A stretch of 64,000 bases of DNA from NCBI GenBank assembly GCA_018402525.1, contig JAGYIR010000017.1, positions 78,578 to 142,577 on the forward strand. Direction: 5' to 3'. Under the pieces are notes generated by a model. The model had not been told where the DNA came from. It ran no database searches and saw nothing but the letters and a program-made list of their open reading frames with translations. Shown piece by piece: positions 53,000 to 59,882 of the stretch (position 1 is its first letter; every line of letters begins with the position of its first letter). The DNA comes from Crocinitomicaceae bacterium. GTDB lineage: Bacteria; Bacteroidota; Bacteroidia; Flavobacteriales_D; Crocinitomicaceae. Made by a program: the position numbers and the translations under genes.

Positions 53000-53629
53000 T
53001 TACCCCCAGTTGAAATAAACAATTATCGCAATTACGGCAAGACCTAAGGCTAAATATGAAAATATTTTATCTAGTTTCGTTGCGTCAACTTTATTTAAAA
53101 TTGTAATCGAGATAAAAATCGAAGCTACTAGGCCTGTTCCAGCTCCAAGTATTATAAAACAAGGAGAGATAGTTATAAAAAACAGTGCCGCCCCAGAACA
53201 TAAAACACTGATTATTGATTGAAAAGCATAATTGAAGCCTGGTCTCAAAGAGTCAATTTGAGCGACTTCATATTCTGTGAATAGTTTATTACCGATTTCG
53301 ATTTCATCATTCGTCATTTCGGCTGGGCTGAAAATACGTTTTAACCGAAGAAATGCTTTTAAGTTTTTCTCATCCTTTTTGGATATATCATTTATATCAA
53401 GTTCACTTATTTCTGGCGGTGAAACCAATTTAGAATCTGCACCATAAAACGCTTTCAATCTGATTTTTTTGGCATTTTTAGATATATTGGATTGACTCAA
53501 TTGTACTTCAATCTGGACATCCTGTTTTATAATTCCAGCTTTAAGATTATCGAATTCAATTTGAGATATCGCACCGTTTGCCAATAGCTCGCTCAGTTCT
53601 TTTAGTTTTTGTATTTGTTCTGTTGTCAT
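53000..53629 (-). CDS. SHOCT-domain protein with C-terminal membrane segments
   Basis: A 209-residue protein. SHOCT covers the first ~35 residues (LKELSELLANGAISQIEFDNLK), a polar region with Lys/Glu-rich helices follows, and the last ~75 residues contain three hydrophobic segments (FQSIISVLCSGAALFFI, IILGAGTGLVASIFISI, YLALGLAVIAIIVYF). It is nine bases upstream of the DUF2752-like gene. Third member of the local SHOCT set; function unknown. Confidence 0.6.
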   Translation of the reverse strand: MTTEQIQKLKELSELLANGAISQIEFDNLKAGIIKQDVQIEVQLSQSNISKNAKKIRLKAFYGADSKLVSPPEISELDINDISKKDEKNLKAFLRLKRIFSPAEMTNDEIEIGNKLFTEYEVAQIDSLRPGFNYAFQSIISVLCSGAALFFITISPCFIILGAGTGLVASIFISITILNKVDATKLDKIFSYLALGLAVIAIIVYFNWG

Positions 53630-53688
53630 TTAATTTTTTAAAGTTTTTTATTTCCTTTATTATATGAAGTTTTTCGTTTGTCAAACAT

Positions 53689-53982
53689 TTAAGGTCTGCT
53701 TACTCTGTCTCTAAATCCCCCTGGTTTTTCTAATTCTTCTTTCCAGCTATCTTCCATGCATTTGTGGCAACCATTGCTAGAAAGATACATTTGGCTGTGC
53801 TTTGAACAATAGCTTTTAGAAAAATCACCAGAGGAATTTGATTCGTTGTTATTGAGATTATTTTCTTTTCTATAACTGTCCGAATTGCTATTGTTTTCAG
53901 ATTCATCAGAACCATATGCCATAAACAAAAACACCCCAACAATTAAGGAAGATACAACCGTTTTAACATAGTTTTTTTTCAT
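53689..53982 (-). CDS. Small exported protein with a C-H-C-C metal-like motif
   Basis: A 97-residue ORF. A hydrophobic N-terminus (VVSSLIVGVFLFMAYGS) acts as signal or anchor. An Asn/Ser-rich linker follows, then SYCSKHSQMYLSSNGCHKCMED, where C..H and C..C spacing could bind zinc. The first 20 bp overlap the end of the VanZ-like gene, so the two are coupled. No family recognised. Confidence 0.5.
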   Translation of the reverse strand: MKKNYVKTVVSSLIVGVFLFMAYGSDESENNSNSDSYRKENNLNNNESNSSGDFSKSYCSKHSQMYLSSNGCHKCMEDSWKEELEKPGGFRDRVSRP

Positions 53983-54406
53983 AATTTTTAGTTTTTAGAA
54001 TTAATATACTTGAGAAAAAAGCACTTATTGATAGAAGTAAATCGACATAATCAAAAGTACCTTTGAATAAATGGAATGCTTGTGCAATTTCAACGAATAC
54101 CCCAGTAATCAGAGGAATAATAATCCACCATGATAGCCTTCCATTCCAAATTAATAATATGGCTGATGTGAAAGCATATACCCATAATCCATCAGGGAGA
54201 GAGTATATAAACCAATTGGGGGGTCTTACATTCAAACCATTAATATAAATTCTGAATTCTTGAATTACTGCTCCAAGACCTAAGCTATCGAACCAGTCAA
54301 ACATAATTAAGGTGTCGGTTCTATACCCGACATAGATTAATCCTCCAATTAGTATTGGCAAGATTACCATTGGAATCCATTGTTTCAGAATTACGTAATT
54401 TTTCAT
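53963..54406 (-). CDS. VanZ-like family membrane protein
   Basis: A 147-residue protein with about four transmembrane helices. The pattern NWFIYSLPDGLWVYAFTS, GVFVEIAQAFHLFKGTFDYVDLL is close to the VanZ-like family (E..Q......GTFD..D). VanZ was named for low-level teicoplanin resistance, but most members are of unknown function. A TATTTTTG -7 box lies six bases before its ATG, and the promoter region resembles the one before the 58285 gene. It leads a short operon with the small C-H-C-C protein. Confidence 0.6.
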   Translation of the reverse strand: MKNYVILKQWIPMVILPILIGGLIYVGYRTDTLIMFDWFDSLGLGAVIQEFRIYINGLNVRPPNWFIYSLPDGLWVYAFTSAILLIWNGRLSWWIIIPLITGVFVEIAQAFHLFKGTFDYVDLLLSISAFFSSILILKTKNYEKKLC

Positions 54407-54412
54407 TTACAC

Positions 54413-54420
54413 CAAAAATA
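54413..54420 (-). promoter_or_regulatory. -7 box TATTTTTG, 6 nt before the VanZ-like start
   Basis: An exact TAnnTTTG match on the minus strand. Upstream are three TTTG words at roughly 6-bp steps, candidates for -33 elements. The 56 bp around it align without gaps to the promoter at 58824 (about 73 percent identity by hand count). Confidence 0.5.
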
Positions 54421-54517
54421 CACCAAACACCAAACTCAAACATATTGACTTTTTTAACGTTCTAAAACCCTTATAATAGCGCTTAATCTAAGATTTAAAG
54501 AAATTTCAAAAAGGAAA

Positions 54518-55339
54518 TCAATATCCCCTTTTCCCAGTTCCATTGCACATTGGACAAGTTCTGCCAGACTCGCCTCCAAAAATATCTTGTGCCCGATTTT
54601 TTTCTATTCCAGTTCCACTACACATGCTGCAATAGGTTGGGTCATTTATCTTTTCCATAGCATCCATCATATTGCCTGAACTCGAACTTGAAGGAAGAGA
54701 GTAACTGATTATTTTTCTGAATACATTAGTTCCGTATTGCTCTTCAAGTCTATTAGGTTGAGATTTATCCATAGTTAAATCTATCGACTCATTCGATGAA
54801 CCACCGTGTTTACTCTTGTAAGTGTAGTTTAACGAAATAACATCGTTTTTCACATTCCACGTCATAGGACTTGAACCTGTTTCTAAATTACCCCCAACAG
54901 TCCATTCCCAAAAGAAAGTTCCTGAGCCATTTGATTGAAAGTATATTGTTTGTTTGGTTATTCCAAAAGCATCTCTTTCTTCAGATTGATAGTACTTATT
55001 TACCACTGTGTTTGATAAAAATTCAGTGTTATTTTTCTCACTTATTTTTGTCTCAAGTAGTTCTAATTTATCATTTAATTCTCGAATTATTCCATCGTTA
55101 TCTCTCGGGAAGCCCCTTTCCAAACAATCTTGATTGTAATTTTTGATTTCATTAATCAGAGCAATAGTCTTCGTTTTCAATGTTTCTGCATCACCAACAT
55201 TTTCATAATTTGCTAAAATCTCACGATAAGAAACATCTAGGTTTTGTCTTCTTAATTCTAAATCATCTGGTAGCGATGAATTGCAAGAGGATACAAGAAG
55301 CAGAACAAGAAAAGCGCTAAGAATAAGACTAATTTTCAT
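54518..55339 (-). CDS. Lipoprotein with C-terminal DnaJ-type CxxCxGxG repeats
   Basis: A 273-residue lipoprotein with lipobox Cys19 (LLVSSCNSS). A coiled-coil stretch (about 20-105) and a beta-rich domain (about 110-210) precede a C-terminal pair of zinc-finger-like repeats, CSMCSGTG near 238 and CPMCNGTG near 261, the DnaJ CxxCxGxG pattern. DnaJ-type fingers are usually cytoplasmic, so finding them on a predicted lipoprotein is unusual. Function unknown. Confidence 0.6.
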   Translation of the reverse strand: MKISLILSAFLVLLLVSSCNSSLPDDLELRRQNLDVSYREILANYENVGDAETLKTKTIALINEIKNYNQDCLERGFPRDNDGIIRELNDKLELLETKISEKNNTEFLSNTVVNKYYQSEERDAFGITKQTIYFQSNGSGTFFWEWTVGGNLETGSSPMTWNVKNDVISLNYTYKSKHGGSSNESIDLTMDKSQPNRLEEQYGTNVFRKIISYSLPSSSSSGNMMDAMEKINDPTYCSMCSGTGIEKNRAQDIFGGESGRTCPMCNGTGKRGY

Positions 55340-55474
55340 TTGTATATAATTTGTTTTTCAAATGTATCCTGACATAAATATCAGGACAGGTTATGGAATG
55401 ACAAAAGAGATTTATTAATCAGTGATTTTATAAAAAACTCTTCGTACTTACTGTATAAAAAAATTACAATTCGG

Positions 55475-56050
55475 TTAAAAATAAAGTCCGCAACTGGGAC
55501 ATTTTTCTATGTTCAGGTAATTAATATCTGCTTCAAATTCAAAATTACATGCAGGACAATGATTTTCAATATCAATTGACTTACCATTTAAGCCTTTTTC
55601 ATTTCGAAGCTTAGTCACAAAATCTTGAATTTCGCTCTCTTTATGAATTTCAGACATGGTTACCTGTTTCGAGTTGACGATAGTAGTGAATGAATGCTTT
55701 AATTTCCAACCTGCTTGATATAGGTTGTACAATAACACAACCAATACGCCCAGTTGGATAATGGCAGTCGTGATTATCAGAATTTGCTCAAATTTTCTGT
55801 CGTATCGGTCACTTTCGAAATAAATATTGTAGACGATAGCTGTTATAATATTGGCAATTATAATGAATATAATAGAGCTAAAAATATTTAAGAGATTAAC
55901 CCCTGCCGAGCTTATTTTTGCAAAATCTGAATTAATTTGGCTTGTGGGTTGTACATTTAATAACCTATCTTTTTCCAATTGATATTCTGATTCCGTGAGA
56001 ACCGAGTTGTCTCGAAGTTTTTTCAATCTTTCTAGTTTATCCTCATTCAT
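55475..56050 (-). CDS. SHOCT-domain membrane protein with C-terminal zinc ribbon
   Basis: A 191-residue protein. SHOCT covers the first ~32 residues (LKKLRDNSVLTESEYQLEKDRLL). Two transmembrane helices follow (LLNIFSSIIFIIIANIIT and IIQLGVLVVLLYNLY), then a basic cytoplasmic stretch and a C-terminal zinc ribbon, CPACNFEFEADINYLNIEKCPSCG. With two helices both ends should be cytoplasmic. It is the fourth and most complete SHOCT architecture in the cluster. Confidence 0.6.
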   Translation of the reverse strand: MNEDKLERLKKLRDNSVLTESEYQLEKDRLLNVQPTSQINSDFAKISSAGVNLLNIFSSIIFIIIANIITAIVYNIYFESDRYDRKFEQILIITTAIIQLGVLVVLLYNLYQAGWKLKHSFTTIVNSKQVTMSEIHKESEIQDFVTKLRNEKGLNGKSIDIENHCPACNFEFEADINYLNIEKCPSCGLYF

Positions 56051-56127
56051 GATTTTTTCGAGTTATTATAATTAAGAGATTCCTAAGTTTGATGTTTTGA
56101 AATGGTTTAGGTTGCTTTCAATTTTGG

Positions 56128-56631
56128 CTAATCTATTATTACGAGATTTCCTAATTGGTCTAATGAAACTTGTTTTACCCCCTCAGAATCGGATAAATAC
56201 ATTGTGTTTAATAATGTATTGAGATTCTCGTCGATTTCATTATCTACTTTTATATTTTTGATTGTTCCAATAAATTTTGTGTTTTTGTATTGTTCTAAAA
56301 AAATCACATATGTTATTGTTGGGTTTTTGAGAATGTTACTTTTGACCACGATACTCACATCAATAATTGGCCAAGTATAGTTCTCATGCTTGAATATATC
56401 TTTTTTGGTGACTAGCGAATATTTTGCATCAGGGTCTACGTTCGTCATTCCAGAAAATATGCCCAATGATAAACCTTCAGCAATTTCAATACCAGTTGCA
56501 TAAGCCGCTTGATATTCATCATCAATATTCAAAATTTCATTCTCGTGAATTTTATCCTTTTTCTCGTCAAGACTTGAACAACCAACGAGGAAAATTAATA
56601 TTAAACTTGATAAGGTTAAACTATAATTCAT
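56128..56631 (-). CDS. Small lipoprotein of unknown function
   Basis: A lipoprotein of 167 residues from ATG 56631 (an in-frame ATG at 56643 adds four). The lipobox Cys18 is in FLVGCSS. The mature part starts with a Lys/Glu-rich linker and then a beta-rich domain (YSLVTKKDIFKHENYTWP, VSIVVKSNILKNPTITYVIFL). No family recognised. It lies 77 bp downstream of the zinc-ribbon SHOCT gene and 47 bp after the LamG gene in the minus direction. Confidence 0.5.
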   Translation of the reverse strand: MNYSLTLSSLILIFLVGCSSLDEKKDKIHENEILNIDDEYQAAYATGIEIAEGLSLGIFSGMTNVDPDAKYSLVTKKDIFKHENYTWPIIDVSIVVKSNILKNPTITYVIFLEQYKNTKFIGTIKNIKVDNEIDENLNTLLNTMYLSDSEGVKQVSLDQLGNLVIID

Positions 56632-56677
56632 GCGTAATATCATTTCAATCAGTTTTAAATTTGTACACGTTAAACAA

Positions 56678-57853
56678 TCACTTAAATAGCACCTGATAAG
56701 AACATTTTCCTTTTATCCCAAAGACAACAGCAATTATGTCATTAGATTTTTCTTCATAATAAACTTTAACTCTACCTTCAATACTTTGGGCTGGGTTGCC
56801 TTGGTGAGAAAACAAATAATGTCCAGAGTAAATCTTCTCAAGGACTCCATTACCTACTTTATTAACTTCTGTTGGATTTTTGGAATAGTGAAATACAGTT
56901 TGCATTAAGCCTTCGCCATTAAAAAAATCATCTACAATATCACCCTTAATGATGATTTTCGATGATTCAAAGGCGAACTTATTCAAATCGAAATAATTAA
57001 GTGCATATTTTTGGTTTGAGCAAATTTGAAAAATTCTTTTTTCAGAATAACTTCCATCATTGTTCTTATTAATGTAATTTAAATTTGTTTCTTCCGAAAC
57101 GAGTTCTTCTCCCTTGTAAAGATTCGTTACCTCATTGCCAATTAGAGCTCTATTCCATATTCCAATGTCATCAATAACTCCAGAAAATAAGGATGAATAT
57201 AATTCCTCGGCAAAAGTTTTACTTAGTCTTTTGGTCACGCCTTTGCAATGCATTGTTTGAGAATCCATTAAATTCCCATTAATGTATAAACGAATTTGAG
57301 TTGTTGTGTATACTAAGACAATATGAACGAAGTCTGTCCGATATCGTTGGCTAAGTATCCTAGCGTCTAGGAAATTCTTTGTGTGCTCTGCGATAATTAT
57401 CCTATCAGTACCAAAAGAAATTCCAACTCCATAAGCTTGACCGCTTGAGCCACCATAACTTGGTTTAAGCAGCCAGTTTTGACTGGCTGTAGCAAGACCT
57501 ACAGATACCGCTGGATAACATGCTCCAGTAGTTATTGCATTTTGTGCGGACTTATTTGCTTTAGCCCAAATTGAAATTGTGAAGGTATTTTCAATATTTG
57601 GTATTGGTAGAGATAAACTTGAATTTACATTTGATTTGAAAGCGTATGCACCATTCACATTGCCATTTCTATCAGGACTTAAAAAACCGTTTTTAATAGT
57701 TGCATGGTATCCATTGCCACTATCATCATTCCCGTTCCCATTAAATCCCCACCATCCTATAAGTCCATCTTTAGGAACATAAGACGGTAATTTGGCATAT
57801 ATCGTAAATGAATAAAATACACCGAAAAATAAAGCCACAGAGCACTTTCCCAT
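56678..57853 (-). CDS. LamG-like (concanavalin A-like) domain secreted protein
   Basis: A 391-residue exported protein. After the signal peptide (ALFFGVFYSFTIYAK), the segment DGLIGWWGFNGNGNDDSGNG (about 27-46) is the classic opening of Bacteroidetes LamG domains, and IDDIGIWNRALIGNEV near 218 is its closing strand. The domain (about 30-235) binds carbohydrate or protein in other members. The remaining ~150 residues are not assigned. No T9SS tail is visible, unlike most relatives. Confidence 0.7.
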   Translation of the reverse strand: MGKCSVALFFGVFYSFTIYAKLPSYVPKDGLIGWWGFNGNGNDDSGNGYHATIKNGFLSPDRNGNVNGAYAFKSNVNSSLSLPIPNIENTFTISIWAKANKSAQNAITTGACYPAVSVGLATASQNWLLKPSYGGSSGQAYGVGISFGTDRIIIAEHTKNFLDARILSQRYRTDFVHIVLVYTTTQIRLYINGNLMDSQTMHCKGVTKRLSKTFAEELYSSLFSGVIDDIGIWNRALIGNEVTNLYKGEELVSEETNLNYINKNNDGSYSEKRIFQICSNQKYALNYFDLNKFAFESSKIIIKGDIVDDFFNGEGLMQTVFHYSKNPTEVNKVGNGVLEKIYSGHYLFSHQGNPAQSIEGRVKVYYEEKSNDIIAVVFGIKGKCSYQVLFK

Positions 57854-57878
57854 TTCACTAAATTTTTATCATCCTAAT

Positions 57879-58187
57879 TTAATCTACAATCTGCCAAAAA
57901 TAACTTGACCCATCATATGTTACATATACTTGATAGACGAATTCTTCACCGTCTTCAACAGTATTTAAAGCACCGAGATACTCATTGCCCGAAACATGTG
58001 TTAGGTGGAAGCTTTTAATGGTGTAGGATATTCCATAAGCTGAAGCTTCTTTAGAGAATTGTTCATTTATGTCTGAGCGAACCTGTTGCTCAAGTGCATT
58101 TTTATCAATACTCTGGCAAGATACCATTAGCATTAATAGCAATACACCAATTGTTTTCTTTAGTTTCATAATTTTCATAGTTGTCAA
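57879..58187 (-). CDS. Small lipoprotein
   Basis: A 102-residue lipoprotein with lipobox Cys24 (LMLMVSCQS) counted from the first ATG; ATG codons at residues 4 and 7 are also possible starts. The mature part is about 78 residues: a helix (LEQQVRSDINEQFSKEAS) followed by strands (SFHLTHVSGNEYLGALNTV, VYQVYVTYDG), resembling a cystatin/DUF4878-like fold. Function unknown. It starts just after the duplicated tail at 58217. Confidence 0.5.
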   Translation of the reverse strand: MTTMKIMKLKKTIGVLLLMLMVSCQSIDKNALEQQVRSDINEQFSKEASAYGISYTIKSFHLTHVSGNEYLGALNTVEDGEEFVYQVYVTYDGSSYFWQIVD

Positions 58188-58216
58188 AACTGTGATTTAG
58201 CGCATTAAAGAAACTA

Positions 58217-58288
58217 TCATGGAATATCATAATGTTCTTTAGTTGATTTCTTAACGCCGCTGTCAAAGAGTTCAGTTAAATAGTCTAG
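58217..58288 (-). pseudogene. Out-of-frame second copy of the 3' end of the 58285 gene
   Basis: On the minus strand 24 codons encode LDYLTELFDSGVKK and end in HYDIP and a TGA at 58219-58217. They repeat the last 24 codons of the preceding gene (LEYLTELFDSGVNE, ending YDLD and stop), but 68 bp further on and in another frame. The first 33 nt of each copy (58257-58289 and 58325-58357) differ at one position; the rest has diverged. Confidence 0.7.
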
Positions 58289-58809
58289 TCTAAGTCGTAA
58301 ATAGCATGTGTAGGTTCGTTTACACCGCTGTCAAAGAGTTCAGTTAAATATTCTAGTATACTCAGCGTGTAAAACGTGCCAAGTATAGTCATTAATGAAA
58401 TGATAATTCCCGCTATGGCTAATCCATTTTTGTATCGTTTTACATAAATTTTATCAACTCGGCCAACATCATCAAAAAAGTATCCGAATGTGCTTTGAAC
58501 TAATCCAACAATACTTAATGTTAACCCTAAAAAGCTATATGCTAAGACACTTAAGGTTTCAGGATAGGAATTAGCGATTAATGCCAATACAAAACCCGCA
58601 ATTGAGACGCCTGAATGAATTGGGGTAATCAGCTCAGGATTTAAGTCTCTTTTGCGCTCGTGCGCTAACAGCCTAAAGGATATTAATAAACCCAGAGCTC
58701 CACAGAATATGATACAATACATTATGAATTTAGTGTCGAATTCACTCGAGCTTAGGTGATTCGAAATAGATGCAATTAGGGAAAAAGCGATAACAAGAAA
58801 GTACTTCAT
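58285..58809 (-). CDS. Integral membrane protein with duplicated 3' end
   Basis: A 174-residue protein with about four transmembrane helices (IAFSLIASISNHL, FIMYCIIFCGALGLLISF, GVSIAGFVLALIANSY, GLAIAGIIISLMTILGTF), resembling DUF4190-like small membrane proteins. The C-terminal 24 codons exist again just downstream out of frame, so a tandem duplication replaced or extended the tail. A TATTTTTG -7 box is 14 bases before the start. It is the first gene of the island cluster on this strand. Confidence 0.6.
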   Translation of the reverse strand: MKYFLVIAFSLIASISNHLSSSEFDTKFIMYCIIFCGALGLLISFRLLAHERKRDLNPELITPIHSGVSIAGFVLALIANSYPETLSVLAYSFLGLTLSIVGLVQSTFGYFFDDVGRVDKIYVKRYKNGLAIAGIIISLMTILGTFYTLSILEYLTELFDSGVNEPTHAIYDLD

Positions 58810-58823
58810 AAATTTTTTTACCC

Positions 58824-58831
58824 CAAAAATA
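58824..58831 (-). promoter_or_regulatory. -7 box TATTTTTG upstream of the 58285 gene
   Basis: An exact TAnnTTTG match 14 bases before the ATG. The surrounding 56 bp resembles the promoter at 54413, and both start with AACG(T/C)TAA 41 bases before the box. Further AGCGTT/AACGCT words occur upstream (58858-58890). Confidence 0.5.
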
Positions 58832-59030
58832 CCCCAATCAAAACTCTAAAACACTCCAACTTTCTTAGCGTTAAAATAAACGCTTTAACGCTGTTATTTT
58901 GGATTTAGACGTTAACCTTAAATCGCTATTGTGCAGAATATAGCATGGAAAACACGCTTCAATTTATGAATAAAAAAAGAGAAATGTTATCAATCATGAC
59001 TCAAATTGTATTTCGAAACAACATAGTAGT

Positions 59031-59792
59031 TTAATTCATGATACAACGTACAGACAATCCTCTGTGCTTAGGACTATTATATCTACTAAGAAAACCAGAG
59101 GAGTGAACCAGAGTATGAAGCCAGGCATGCCAAGTACTCTCCTCCGTAGACCTCCACCAGTAGCCGTAGTAACCAATTTCCATAAAGTCTCCAAAGAAGT
59201 CACGCCAACTACCTGGTAGAGCTGAAAATCCACTTTCGTTAGTTGCATCTGCATTAGGACTTTTCCAATATTGAAGGCCAGTACTCATCATTTTTCCGCC
59301 TGCAAGAGCGCCACCTCCTAAGTAACCAATTAGAATATTCCACTCAGAATTAGAAGGCACGTGCCAGCCACACGGACAAATATTTCTCTCATCATTGACC
59401 GCAAACCAATTATACAACTTACCATATGGATTTTCGTATTGACTATCGTTGTTGTAATAAGCCCATGCACCACTTGTTAAATCATTTAAACTCACCCACT
59501 CTGAATCATTGGTAACATTTGAAATAAGGTCACCATTACAAAATTTACTTGTCTTTAAGTTCTCCGCCATCCAAGTTTGTGTACCTATTTGTATTGTTGC
59601 ATAAGTATTTCCATCTTGGTCAGTGACACTGCCATAATTAAGATTTGGGTTCAAATGACTCTGAGATGGATTTGGATTATTTGGGTCATTTGGGTTGTTT
59701 GGGTCATTTGGTACAATTTCTTCTGGTTGGCAAGAAACTAAAGAGCCAAGAGCAATTAAACTAAAAAGCTTTAAAAAAAATGATTTTTTCAT
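59031..59792 (-). CDS. FISUMP-domain lipoprotein
   Basis: A 253-residue lipoprotein with lipobox Cys21 (GSLVSCQPE). An Asn/Pro/Asp repeat linker (NDPNNPNDPNNPN) leads to a Fibrobacter succinogenes major paralogous (FISUMP) domain from about residue 50: GNTYATIQIGTQTWMAENL, YGKLYNWFAV, CPCGWHVPSNSEW, and GFSALPGSWRD. The end YNSPKHRGLSVRCIMN is the usual C-terminus. FISUMP proteins are surface or secreted, probably binding-type, without known enzyme activity. It lies downstream of the LytS-type kinase gene. Confidence 0.88.
   Translation of the reverse strand: MKKSFFLKLFSLIALGSLVSCQPEEIVPNDPNNPNDPNNPNPSQSHLNPNLNYGSVTDQDGNTYATIQIGTQTWMAENLKTSKFCNGDLISNVTNDSEWVSLNDLTSGAWAYYNNDSQYENPYGKLYNWFAVNDERNICPCGWHVPSNSEWNILIGYLGGGALAGGKMMSTGLQYWKSPNADATNESGFSALPGSWRDFFGDFMEIGYYGYWWRSTEESTWHAWLHTLVHSSGFLSRYNSPKHRGLSVRCIMN
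59671..59715. repeat. Five 9-bp tandem units in the FISUMP linker
   Basis: Units of TTTGGGTCA type (with TTTGGATTA, TTTGGGTTG and TTTGGTACA variants) repeat in frame on the minus strand and encode the Asn-Pro-Asn/Asp-Pro-Asn linker. In-frame gain or loss of units would change linker length without a frameshift. Confidence 0.75.
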
Positions 59793-59882
59793 AATTAATT
59801 TTTTAACAAACTTAATTGCAACTATTGAGTCTTTTTATAATTTTTTTTTTTTTGTTGAGAAGAATAAATTAACGCTCTTTAT

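Noticed and set aside
59841..59853. T13 homopolymer as terminator or phase-variable switch
   Set aside because: No stem precedes it and it is outside coding DNA; it may be only an A/T-rich promoter spacer.
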